NCBI RefSeq assembly: GCF_003347015.1
Contig: NZ_PNFB01000010.1
Location: forward strand, 1 to 64,000
Direction of reading: 5' to 3'
DNA length: 64,000 nt
Origin: Brachybacterium sp. YJGR34
GTDB lineage: Bacteria; Actinomycetota; Actinomycetes; Actinomycetales; Dermabacteraceae
Every line of letters starts with the position of its first letter. Positions within the stretch are counted from its first letter, which is position 1. Positions 53,851-61,722 of the stretch are shown in pieces. Made by a program: the position numbers and the translations under genes. The notes beneath the pieces were generated by a model. It was given only the letters and a program-made list of their open reading frames with translations. It was not told the DNA's origin and searched no databases.

Positions 53851-55617
53851 TCAGCGGTGGGGACGGGGTGCGGGCGGGCCGCCGGCCTCCCGGCGGGGGC
53901 GGCGCCGCTTCAGGTAGGTCTCGCGGAACCGGTGCTCGGCGTGGCGGTCGCCCAGCAGCAGCAGTCGGCAGGCGGAGGCGGGGATGGATTCGGTGTCGGC
54001 ATGGAGGGTGCCGTCCTCGTCGGCGACCGCGACGATGTGGCAGCCCGTGCGCCGGTGGACGTCCTCGTCGCGGATCGGACGCCGTGCGAGCGAGGTGGGG
54101 CGCGGGACCAGGAACAGCTCGTTGCCCTCGGCGACCAGGACCCGATGGCTGAGCCCGGCGTGGTTCCACAGGTCGGTGGCGCCGATCGTGGCATAGGAGA
54201 GCACGCCGTCCGCACCGGCGCGGTAGAGCGTGGCGACATTGCGCTCGTAGGTGGCGCGGGAGACCAGCTGGAGCTCGGGCCGCAGCCGGCGGCAGAACAG
54301 GGTGAGGTAGACGTTCAGGTCGTCGTCCCGGGGCGTGACGAGCACCGCCGAGGCGTCCTCCAGGCCCGCACGGCGCAGGATCCGCTGATCAGCGGCATCG
54401 CCCTGGACCACCACGTAGCTGGCGGTCCCCTCGAGCACCGAGTACGAGGTCTCCACCCGTCCCGGCTCCAGCTCGATGATGGTGTTGGGCACGCCCTCGT
54501 CGCTCAGCGCGCGCGAGGCCGCGCGACCCACCCGGCCCCCGCCGAGGATCACCACCGGCTCCTCGAAGCGCCCCTCGGCCTGGAAGCGCTCGTCATAGGC
54601 GGCGAGGTCCTCCGCGGTGCCGGAGAGCACCAGCACGGTGGTCTCGGTGATCCTCAGGTCCGGGGTCATCGCCCGCAGGCGACCCTTGCGCATGATCGCG
54701 AGGAGCCTCACCCCGTCGGGGAGCTCGGCGCGCGCCTGCTCCAGGCCCATCCCCGCCAGGTGCGTGCCGCGCACCGAGGCCTCGGCGATGATGGTCGCGC
54801 CGAAGCTGCCGATGCGATGGATCCGGCCGGTCGATCCCAGGACGCGCGAGGCCATCTCCCGACCCAGCACCGAGCCGAGCTGGAGGACGTGGTCGGCCCC
54901 GGCGAGGCCCAGCACGTCCTTGGAGACGGGCTTGCTCGCGGTGACCGCGACGGGCACGTCGCCGCAGGCCTGCCGGACGGTGAAGGCGACGTTGGTGTTG
55001 GCCGTGTCCGTGAGCGTCGAGACGACCATGCGGGCGCGCGCGACGCCCGCGTTGCGATAGGTGGAGGCGGCGTCGAGCGGGCCCACGACCACCTGCCGGC
55101 CGTGGTCGTGGAGCTGACCGGCCTCGACCGGGTCCTCGATGACCATGACGGCGGGGACCTCGGAGCGCTCGGCGCGGGCCGCGAAGGCCTGGGTCACCGC
55201 GTCGGACCCCACGAGCAGGACGTGGTCCTTCAGGGTCGGGGCCACCCGACGGGGCGTCCGGGCGCGGCGCCGGCGGTCGAGCCAGGGCGTGACGACGTAC
55301 TGGATGACGAAGAACGGCAGCAGCACCAGCAGGTAGACGACCCCGCTGAGCATGACCCACACCGAGAACAGGCGTCCGGTGTCGGTGGAGAAGACGATGT
55401 CCCCGTACCCGAGGGTCGACATGGTCGTGATCGCCCAGTAGACGGCGGTCACGGCGGAGTGGCTCTCCCCCTCGAGGTGCATGAGAGCGAGGAACACCAG
55501 CGCGTGGACGACCACGAGCAGGAGTCCGATGGCCACGATCCACGCCCCGGCGCGCGAGCGTCGTCCGCGCAGCGGTGCACGCTCCGCGCGTCGGCGGTCG
55601 CCTGTCGGCAGGCCCAT
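53851..55617 (-). CDS. Potassium channel protein with RCK/TrkA-N domains
   Basis: 588-aa two-TM ion channel (~26-120). The pore helix and filter are WAITTMSTLGYGDIV, with the outer helices on both sides. Two NAD-binding RCK-type domains follow (~135-280 VLLVGSDAVTQAFAARAE; ~365-500 EPVVILGGGRVGRAASRAL), each probably with a TrkA-C-like part between and after. Gating by nucleotide or redox state is known for relatives. Start ATG 55617 follows AGAGGGA. It is the first gene of an operon with the BCP peroxiredoxin. Confidence 0.9.
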   Translation of the reverse strand: MGLPTGDRRRAERAPLRGRRSRAGAWIVAIGLLLVVVHALVFLALMHLEGESHSAVTAVYWAITTMSTLGYGDIVFSTDTGRLFSVWVMLSGVVYLLVLLPFFVIQYVVTPWLDRRRRARTPRRVAPTLKDHVLLVGSDAVTQAFAARAERSEVPAVMVIEDPVEAGQLHDHGRQVVVGPLDAASTYRNAGVARARMVVSTLTDTANTNVAFTVRQACGDVPVAVTASKPVSKDVLGLAGADHVLQLGSVLGREMASRVLGSTGRIHRIGSFGATIIAEASVRGTHLAGMGLEQARAELPDGVRLLAIMRKGRLRAMTPDLRITETTVLVLSGTAEDLAAYDERFQAEGRFEEPVVILGGGRVGRAASRALSDEGVPNTIIELEPGRVETSYSVLEGTASYVVVQGDAADQRILRRAGLEDASAVLVTPRDDDLNVYLTLFCRRLRPELQLVSRATYERNVATLYRAGADGVLSYATIGATDLWNHAGLSHRVLVAEGNELFLVPRPTSLARRPIRDEDVHRRTGCHIVAVADEDGTLHADTESIPASACRLLLLGDRHAEHRFRETYLKRRRPRREAGGPPAPRPHR

Positions 55618-55764
55618 GTGGTCCCTCTCCTCGTCGCGCCGAGCCCCGCCGCGGGGCTCGCCTCCCGGCCTGAAGCGTAGGCCCCGGCGGGCCGGGATGC
55701 CCATCGGCGCGGCGGCGGTGAGCCCAACACCACGACACCGGGCCGGACGCCGTATCGGCCGTGC

Positions 55765-56436
55765 TCAGCCGACCCCGGGCGGGTGCTCCCAGCTGTACGC
55801 GACCAGCTCGGCCAGCACGCCGAGATCGACGGCCTCGAGGGACCGCACCCACACGCAGCCCGCTCCCCGCCGGTGCGGACCGAGCCGGGCCAGGAGCTCC
55901 TCGCAGCGCGGCGAGCCCTGCAGCCCGTACAGGGCGATCTCCGCCGTCCGGGGACTGAAGCCGAGGCGGAAGGTGTCGCCCTCGCGGCCGCTGGCGTACA
56001 CGTAGTGGTACTCGCCGAAGCCGATCATGCTGGGACCCCACATCGTGGCGGGCTCCCCGGTCACCTCGCCGAACAGCGCCAGCAGCGCGGCGCCCTCGCG
56101 GCGGCGACGGCCCGCCAGGGAGTCCACGTACGCCGCGGGGTCGACGTCGGTCGCACGGGTCCGGACGTCCTTCGCCGTCACGCCCGTGTGGCGGGTGGAG
56201 CCGGAGGCCCTCGCCGCCCGCGGGGGCGGCGGGTTCCGCAGGCTCTCCCCGTGCTCCGTGAGGACGGCCTGCAGGCGCCGCCCGGCGGCGGGGCCGACGC
56301 CGTGCAACGACGCGAGGACCGCCCAGTCCGCTCCGGCGAGGGTGCCGACGGTCCTCAGCCCCTGCTCCGCCAGCGCCCGCGCGGCGGGCGCACCGACGCC
56401 GGGGACGTCACCGATCCGGGACTCGAGGTCGCACAT
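55765..56436 (-). CDS. Helix-hairpin-helix plus DUF1801 fusion protein
   Basis: 223-aa protein. The first ~75 residues form HhH-like modules (IGDVPGVGAPAARALAEQGL and LASLHGVGPAAGRRLQAVL) that usually bind DNA or serve as interaction units. The C-terminal domain is DUF1801 (YdhG-like), with MWGPSMIGFGEYHYVY and FRLGFSPRTAEIALYGL. The join by a Pro/Arg-rich linker is not one I commonly see. TAGTCT (56443-56448) 6 nt before ATG 56436 marks a leaderless start. Function unknown. Confidence 0.78.
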   Translation of the reverse strand: MCDLESRIGDVPGVGAPAARALAEQGLRTVGTLAGADWAVLASLHGVGPAAGRRLQAVLTEHGESLRNPPPPRAARASGSTRHTGVTAKDVRTRATDVDPAAYVDSLAGRRRREGAALLALFGEVTGEPATMWGPSMIGFGEYHYVYASGREGDTFRLGFSPRTAEIALYGLQGSPRCEELLARLGPHRRGAGCVWVRSLEAVDLGVLAELVAYSWEHPPGVG

Positions 56437-56442
56437 GGGCGC

Positions 56443-56448
56443 AGACTA
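56443..56448 (-). promoter_or_regulatory. -10 box TAGTCT overlapping the lacI-type stop codon
   Basis: TAGTCT on the minus strand, 6 nt before ATG 56436. It overlaps the stop codon of the upstream LacI-family gene (56446-56448), giving the HhH gene its own promoter inside a tight gene pair. Confidence 0.5.
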
Positions 56449-57450
56449 CTGCGACGCGGCGGCCCTCGCCGCGGAACCGCGCGGGACGAAGCGCGTGGGC
56501 AGCGAGATGCGGGGCGGGGCTCCGGCGGCGGGCGACGCCCCGGGGCCGGCACCCCCGCCGTCGAGCAGGTCGATCGCGGCGACGCCCATGTCGTAGCGCG
56601 GCACGCGCACGGTGCTGAGACCGGGCGTGACCAGCGCGGAGAAGGGGATGTCGTCCCAGCCCACCACGCTGATCCCGCCGGGGACCTCGACGCCGAGGCC
56701 CCGCAGGCGCTCCATCAGCGCCAGTGCCATGACGTCGTTGTAGACCAGCACCGCGGAGACCTCGGTGAGGAGCACGGCCTCCGCGGCGCTGCGGCCGCCC
56801 TCGACGGTCGGGGGGAAGCTGCCGATGTCCTCCCATTCCATCCCCGACGCCCCGCAGATCCGCGCGATGATCTCTCGCCGCGCGGCATCGGAGCGGCTGA
56901 CCGCGGGACCGCCGACGTAGCCCAGTCGGCGGTGGCCGGTGCGCCGCAGGTGCTGCACGGCCGCGGGGATGCCGGGATCCGGATCGGCGACGACGCCGGG
57001 CAGCGCGGCGGAGACCCGGTTGACCAGGCTCAGCGGGGTGAGGCCGGCGGCCTCGGCCAGGGACTCCTCGTCCATCCGGCTCGAGCACAGCACGATGCCG
57101 TCGACCTGGCCGGCCAGGGTGCGCACCAGCGGCAGCTCCCCCTCGGGCGCCTCTCCCGCATCGGTGATCAGCAGCTGCGCACCTCGCTGGTGGGCCCGCG
57201 CCTGCGCCCCCTTGAGCACGGCGGGGAAGAAGGGGTTCTCGAGGTCCGGCACGATCACGCCGAACACACCGGCGTGCCCCGTGATCAGGGCGCGCGCGCT
57301 GCGATTGGGGCGGTAGCCGAGCTCCTCGGCCGCGGCGAGCACGCGCTCGCGCGAGGCGGTCGCGACCAGCTCGGGCCGCTGGAAGGCCCGGGAGGCGGTA
57401 GCGATCGAGACCTCGGCCCGGGCGGCGACGTCGCGCAGGGTCACGGCCAT
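56446..57450 (-). CDS. LacI-family transcriptional regulator
   Basis: 334-aa repressor. N-terminal HTH TLRDVAARAEVSIATASRAF and hinge helix RPNRSARAL, then a periplasmic-binding-protein-like ligand domain (GVIVPDLENPFFPAVLKGAQ, VLVYNDVMALALMERL, VVGWDDIPFSALVTPGLSTV). Divergent from the zinc dehydrogenase and UxaE genes, which it presumably represses until a sugar acid or sugar appears. ATG 57450 follows GGAGGAGG. A perfect palindrome between its -10 and start suggests autoregulation. Confidence 0.9.
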   Translation of the reverse strand: MAVTLRDVAARAEVSIATASRAFQRPELVATASRERVLAAAEELGYRPNRSARALITGHAGVFGVIVPDLENPFFPAVLKGAQARAHQRGAQLLITDAGEAPEGELPLVRTLAGQVDGIVLCSSRMDEESLAEAAGLTPLSLVNRVSAALPGVVADPDPGIPAAVQHLRRTGHRRLGYVGGPAVSRSDAARREIIARICGASGMEWEDIGSFPPTVEGGRSAAEAVLLTEVSAVLVYNDVMALALMERLRGLGVEVPGGISVVGWDDIPFSALVTPGLSTVRVPRYDMGVAAIDLLDGGGAGPGASPAAGAPPRISLPTRFVPRGSAARAAASQ

Positions 57451-57473
57451 GGCGGACCTCCTCCCCACTCCGC

Positions 57474-57490
57474 GATGCAAACTTTGCATC
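57474..57490. promoter_or_regulatory. Perfect 17-bp palindrome, LacI autoregulatory operator
   Basis: GATGCAAACTTTGCATC is symmetric about a central C. It lies just downstream of a minus-strand -10 TAAGAT (57499-57504), at about +2 to +18 of the regulator's transcript. Confidence 0.6.
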
Positions 57491-57539
57491 CCTCGGTGAT
57501 CTTACGGGACGAGATCGTTTGTCCCCCAGGCCCTGGACA

Positions 57540-57553
57540 TGCAATCGTTTACG
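57540..57553. promoter_or_regulatory. LacI-type operator TGCAATCGTTTACG
   Basis: Matches the classical LacI-family pattern TGNAANCGNTTNCA at all but the last fixed base. It is 58 bp before the dehydrogenase start and overlaps a TACGGT -10 candidate (57550-57555) on the plus strand. Confidence 0.6.
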
Positions 57554-57610
57554 GTGTGACGGGCACCGTCGGTGCTCACCCTGCACGTTCGCGAAGGAGT
57601 GGACCCCGCG

Positions 57611-58642
57611 ATGAGAGCGATCCAGGTGACGGCCCCGGGGAGGGTCGAGCTGGCCGAGGTCCCCGCCCCGCGCCCCGGCCCCGGCGAGGCGCTGCTGCGC
57701 GTGCTCTTCGCGGGCATCTGCGGTTCCGACGTCCAGACCCTCCGCGGCACCCAGCCCTTCGCCTCCTACCCCCGCGTGCCCGGTCACGAGTTCTCCGCCG
57801 AGATCCTCGAGCTGCCCGCAGATGCGGAGGATGCCGCGGGGTTCTCCGTCGGCGACCTGGTCACGGGGGTTCCGTACTTCCCGGACGGCACCTGCTACTC
57901 CTGCCGCCGCGGGCTGACCAACGCCTGCGAGCGCAACCAGACCATGGGGGTCCACCGCGACGGGGCGTTCCAGGAGCTGCTGTGCATGCCGCTGGAGCAC
58001 CTGCACCCCGCCCCGGGCATGGATCCGCGGGATCTCGCACTGGTGGAGCCCTTCTCCATCGGCAGCCATGCCGTGCGCCGCGCCCGGGTGGCCGGCGGCG
58101 AGCGGATGCTGGTCCTCGGCGCGGGCGCGATCGGGATGCTGACCATGCTCGCGGCCCGCGCCCGCGGGGCCGAGGTCTGGATCGCCGACGTCCTCCCCGC
58201 CCGCCTCGCCCTCGCCGCCCGCCTCGGCGCCGCCGGCACCGCCGATCTCACCACCGCCCCCATCGCGCAGGTGGTCCAGGAGGCCACCGGCGGGGACGGC
58301 TTCGACGTGGTCGCGGAGGCGACCGGGCTGCCCGTCTCCTTCACCAATGCCCTCGAGGCCGCGGCCACCGGTGCTCGCCTGGTCCTCATCGGCAACGGCA
58401 CCGCGGACGTCACCTTCGGCCCCTCGGTGCTGCTGAAGAAGGAGCTGGAGGTCCTGGGCTCCCGCAACAGCCGGGACATCTTCCCGCAGCTCATCGAGCA
58501 GATCAGCTCACATCGGGTCGACGTCTCCCCGCTGCGCACCCGCATCGTCCCCCTCGAGCAGGGGCCGCAGGCGCTCCGCGACGCCGCCGCCGGCGCCGGG
58601 GACGACGTGAAGGTGCTGCTCGAGTTCCCGCCCGCCCCCTGA
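57611..58642 (+). CDS. Zinc-dependent alcohol/polyol dehydrogenase (MDR family)
   Basis: 343-aa medium-chain dehydrogenase. Catalytic zinc ligands are in FAGICGSDVQTL (Cys) and RVPGHEFSAEI (His/Glu). The NAD(P) motif is VLGAGAIGMLTML. In the structural-zinc lobe only three Cys are seen (GTCYSCRRGLTNAC); the first ligand position is Asp. The neighbour UxaE suggests it oxidises or reduces a hexuronate-derived keto acid or aldonate, but this is inference. ATG 57611 is chosen; the GAAGGAG site is rather far upstream (~12 nt). Confidence 0.85.
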   Translation: MRAIQVTAPGRVELAEVPAPRPGPGEALLRVLFAGICGSDVQTLRGTQPFASYPRVPGHEFSAEILELPADAEDAAGFSVGDLVTGVPYFPDGTCYSCRRGLTNACERNQTMGVHRDGAFQELLCMPLEHLHPAPGMDPRDLALVEPFSIGSHAVRRARVAGGERMLVLGAGAIGMLTMLAARARGAEVWIADVLPARLALAARLGAAGTADLTTAPIAQVVQEATGGDGFDVVAEATGLPVSFTNALEAAATGARLVLIGNGTADVTFGPSVLLKKELEVLGSRNSRDIFPQLIEQISSHRVDVSPLRTRIVPLEQGPQALRDAAAGAGDDVKVLLEFPPAP

Positions 58643-58682
58643 CCCGCTACGACCGACCTCACCGACCCGAACGGAGATCACC

Positions 58683-60113
58683 ATGACCCTGCGCACCGAT
58701 TCCCTCTCAGCGAGCATCCGCTACGACGGCTCCGCCCGTTCCCTGGAGGTGGCCGCCTCCACCGCCGAGGCCCTGGCGGCCTTCGAGGGCACGGCCGCCG
58801 CACGCGGCGACGGCCACGTGCTGGTGGGCGAGCTGTCCACCGCCAACGCCCGCGCCCTGCAGGGCGCCTTCGAGGTGCTCCGCCCGCGCCTGATCAGCGG
58901 CAGCCGCACCTCGGTGGGCACCGGGGACCGCACGGGCCTGGCCACTCCCGGCCAGGCGCGGGCCTTCGGCGCACAGGGCACGGGTGTGATGCCGGTGCTC
59001 GCCCAGCAGTCGATCCGCGAGATGGACCGCCTGGGCCGCACCGCCCAGGAGGTCATGGACGATGTGGTCTTCGGCCTGGTCGAGGCCGGCTGGGACCGCG
59101 GCTTCGGCGCCGACTGCGACCACATCAAGTCCACCGAGGGCATCGACCGCGGTCTCGAGGCCGGCTTCGTGATGTTCACCCTCGATCCCGGTGACATGGT
59201 CGCCGACGTCACCGGCGGTGTCACCGCGGCCGACGCCGAGTCGCTGCCCTGGGACGCCCTCGAGGACACCCTCGCGGACCTGCGCTCCCGCTACGTGGGG
59301 ATGACGCTGGACGTCGGCCACTCGCAGATCGAGGTCACCGAGCAGGACGTGCTCACCGCCGCGGTGAAGTACGGCCGGGCCGTGGTCGAGGCGATGCGCC
59401 TGTACCGCCACGCCACCTCGCAGGCGCAGCACGAGATCGAGATCGAGTTCGCGGTCGACGAGACGGCCTGGCAGACCACCTTCTTCGAGCACTACTACCT
59501 CGCCGCCGAGCTGAAGCGGCTGGGCGCGAGCTGGTTCAGCTTCGCCCCCCGCTACGTCGACGGCTTCGAGAAGGGCCTGGACTTCCTGGGCGACGTCGAG
59601 GAGCTGCGCACCAACCTCGAGGCGCATCACGCGATCTCCGAGCAGTTCGGCGGCTACCGGATCTCCCTGCACTCGGGCTCCGACAAGTTCTCCATCTACC
59701 CGCTGTGCGTCGAGGCGACGCAGGGGCACGTGCACCTGAAGACCTCCGGCACCAGCTACCTGTGCGGCGTGGAGATCGTCGCGGCCCACGATCCGGAGCT
59801 GTTCGGCGCCATCTGGGACATCTCCCGGGCCTCCTACGTCAAGGCCCGCGCGAGCTACCAGGTCTCCGCCCACGAGGACCGCACCCCCACCTCGCTGGCC
59901 GGGGTGGACCTGGTGGACCTCATCCGCTCCGCCGATGCGCGCCAGATCCTCCACGTGGGCTACGGCGACTCGCTGAACGGGACCGACGCCTCCGGCGCCT
60001 CGATCCACGACCGCTTCCTGTCGGTGGTGGCGGCGCACCAGGCCGAGCACACCGACGTCGTCGCCGCCCACATCGGCCGGCACCTGGCCCCCTTCGCCGC
60101 CGGCGGGCGCTGA
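58683..60113 (+). CDS. uxaE: Tagaturonate epimerase family protein
   Basis: 476-aa protein resembling UxaE, the enzyme that interconverts D-tagaturonate and D-fructuronate in pectin and galacturonate breakdown in Thermotoga and others. Recognised segments are GTGDRTGLATPGQARAFGA, MPVLAQQSIREMDRLGRT, FGADCDHIKS and HSGSDKFSIYPLC. His/Asp/Glu residues in these are probable metal ligands. It forms a two-gene operon with the zinc dehydrogenase under a LacI regulator. No uronate isomerase, KDG kinase or aldolase is nearby, so another keto-sugar-acid substrate is possible. Confidence 0.82.
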   Translation: MTLRTDSLSASIRYDGSARSLEVAASTAEALAAFEGTAAARGDGHVLVGELSTANARALQGAFEVLRPRLISGSRTSVGTGDRTGLATPGQARAFGAQGTGVMPVLAQQSIREMDRLGRTAQEVMDDVVFGLVEAGWDRGFGADCDHIKSTEGIDRGLEAGFVMFTLDPGDMVADVTGGVTAADAESLPWDALEDTLADLRSRYVGMTLDVGHSQIEVTEQDVLTAAVKYGRAVVEAMRLYRHATSQAQHEIEIEFAVDETAWQTTFFEHYYLAAELKRLGASWFSFAPRYVDGFEKGLDFLGDVEELRTNLEAHHAISEQFGGYRISLHSGSDKFSIYPLCVEATQGHVHLKTSGTSYLCGVEIVAAHDPELFGAIWDISRASYVKARASYQVSAHEDRTPTSLAGVDLVDLIRSADARQILHVGYGDSLNGTDASGASIHDRFLSVVAAHQAEHTDVVAAHIGRHLAPFAAGGR

Positions 60114-60169
60114 GGGGACGTCGCCGGCGGTTCCGGGCCCGGGCGCCATGGACCGCCGGCGGCCGATCG

Positions 60170-61099
60170 GTGAGACTGGGGGCATGGATCCCGGCGCAGG
60201 TCCCGCCCCCCCCACGGCCCGTCGCCCCCACGGACTCCGCGCGCTGGATCCTCCCGGTGCTCGCTCCCCTGGCCGTGGTGGTCCTCCTGCATCTGTTCGA
60301 GGACCCGGACCGACTGCCGGCGGTGGTCCGCAGCCTCGGCTCCGCCGCCCTCTGGGGCGGGACGCTCGTGCTGGGCCTGCTGGTCCTGGCCGGTGCGGCG
60401 GCGCTGACCTCCGGGGACCGCGGCTCGCCGCCGCGGGAGCTGTGGACAGCGGTGGCGGTCGTGGCCTACGGGGTCATGCTGACCTCCCTCTCGGGACGGA
60501 TCCTGACCCTTCCCCTGTTCGCCGGGCTGCAGGGGAACTGGCAGGGGAAGATCCTGGACCTGCTGTGGGTCGGGATCCTGTTCCTGCTGCTCCGACGCTG
60601 GGCGCGGGAGGAGACCGGACTGCGCGGCCGCCTCGTCCCGGGCTCCGCGCGCCCCGCCCTGATCGCGATCACGGTCGTCCTCGCCCTGTTCGTGGGACTG
60701 GGAGCGGTCGCGGCGCTCACCGGGGAGGATGCGGGCCGCGCGGTCGGCATGGAGCAGATCGTCTGGGATGCGACCCTCCCGAACCTCACCGAGGAGCTCA
60801 TCTGGCGCGGGATGATGCTCGCCGTGCTCGATCGTGCCCTGCCGCCGTCACGACGGGTGCTCGGGGCACCTCTGGGGTGGGGCGCGGTCCTCACCGCCGT
60901 CGTCTTCGGGCTGGGACACATGATCCTGCTGGGAGCCGACGGCTCCTGGTCGCTCAGCGTGGGCGGCGGCCTCTTCGCCACCGCCATGGGGCTGGCCTTC
61001 GCCTGGATCCGCTCCCTCACCGGCAGCATCTGGCCGGCCTTCGCCCTGCATTGCGCGCCGGAGCTCGGGGCGGACGTCGGCGTGCTGCTGGGCTCCTGA
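60170..61099 (+). CDS. CPBP-family intramembrane metalloprotease (possible frameshift at start)
   Basis: 309-aa membrane protein with about seven TM helices and the CPBP/Abi (CAAX-like) motifs: LTEELIWRGMML (Glu-Glu-x3-Arg), FGLGHMILL (His) and FALHCAPEL (second His). The only in-frame start, GTG 60170, lacks a ribosome site. The ATG at 60184 has a -10-like GAGACT 6 nt before it, as at other genes here, but is out of frame with the body. Removing one C from the eight-C run at 60206-60213 joins them into MDPGAGPAPPRPVAPTDSAR. So this may be a sequencing error, a pseudogene or a phase-variable gene. Confidence 0.78.
   Translation: MRLGAWIPAQVPPPPRPVAPTDSARWILPVLAPLAVVVLLHLFEDPDRLPAVVRSLGSAALWGGTLVLGLLVLAGAAALTSGDRGSPPRELWTAVAVVAYGVMLTSLSGRILTLPLFAGLQGNWQGKILDLLWVGILFLLLRRWAREETGLRGRLVPGSARPALIAITVVLALFVGLGAVAALTGEDAGRAVGMEQIVWDATLPNLTEELIWRGMMLAVLDRALPPSRRVLGAPLGWGAVLTAVVFGLGHMILLGADGSWSLSVGGGLFATAMGLAFAWIRSLTGSIWPAFALHCAPELGADVGVLLGS
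60206..60213 (+). repeat. Homopolymer tract of eight C
   Basis: C8 within the first codons of the CPBP protease gene. A 7-C version would put the leaderless ATG at 60184 in frame with the protein body. Confidence 0.85.
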
Positions 61100-61113
61100 C
61101 CATCCGCCGCCGA

Positions 61114-61608
61114 TCAGGTCGGGGACCGGCGCGCCATCCGGCGCGGGAGCACGGCCAGCAACACCACCATCAGCAGGGCCAGCAGGATCCCCGTCACCAG
61201 CGCTGCCGGGCGTGAGAGCACCACGTCGACGACGAACACGGCCACCCCGGTCAGCAGCACGGCCACCAGCGTGATCGCGGCCCTCAGCAGCCGGTTCGCG
61301 GCCAGGACCATCTCGTCCTTGACGCGCCGACGGAACAGGTGCCGGTGCATGCCCACCGGCGTGAGCAGGAGCGCCACGATGACCAGGGCGAGGAGCAGCA
61401 GACCCAGGTACCACAGGGTCTGGACGCGGTCGAGCTCCTCGAAGCGCGACTGGAAGGGCAGCACGATGAGGAAGGCCGCGAGGATCTGCGAGCCCGTCTG
61501 CAGCACGCGGATCTCCTGGAGCAGCTCGTTCCAGTTGCGGTCCAGGCGGTCGGCGTCGGGCTCGTCGCGCCGGTAGCCGCCCGCGGGTGGCTCCTCGTCC
61601 TCCCTCAT
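61114..61608 (-). CDS. DUF6328 family membrane protein
   Basis: 164-aa protein with an N-terminal charged part and four TM helices. The conserved head WNELLQEIRVLQTGSQILAA, with FLIVLPFQSRF and LLTPVGMHRHLFRR, is typical of the DUF6328 family. ATG 61608 is fixed by TACACT (61616-61621) 7 nt upstream. Function unknown. It converges on the CPBP gene with 14 bp between stops. Confidence 0.82.
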   Translation of the reverse strand: MREDEEPPAGGYRRDEPDADRLDRNWNELLQEIRVLQTGSQILAAFLIVLPFQSRFEELDRVQTLWYLGLLLLALVIVALLLTPVGMHRHLFRRRVKDEMVLAANRLLRAAITLVAVLLTGVAVFVVDVVLSRPAALVTGILLALLMVVLLAVLPRRMARRSPT

Positions 61609-61615
61609 GGCCCTG

Positions 61616-61621
61616 AGTGTA
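61616..61621 (-). promoter_or_regulatory. -10 box TACACT, leaderless start
   Basis: TACACT on the minus strand, 7 nt before ATG 61608. Confidence 0.5.
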
Positions 61622-61722
61622 CGGAAGCTCACGGAGGCCCGCGAGGGCGCGGTGCGCCCCGCGTGAGGTGCCAGGATGGAGCCGGATGCTGCCGATCGGC
61701 GGACGGGCACGAGGAGGGTGCG

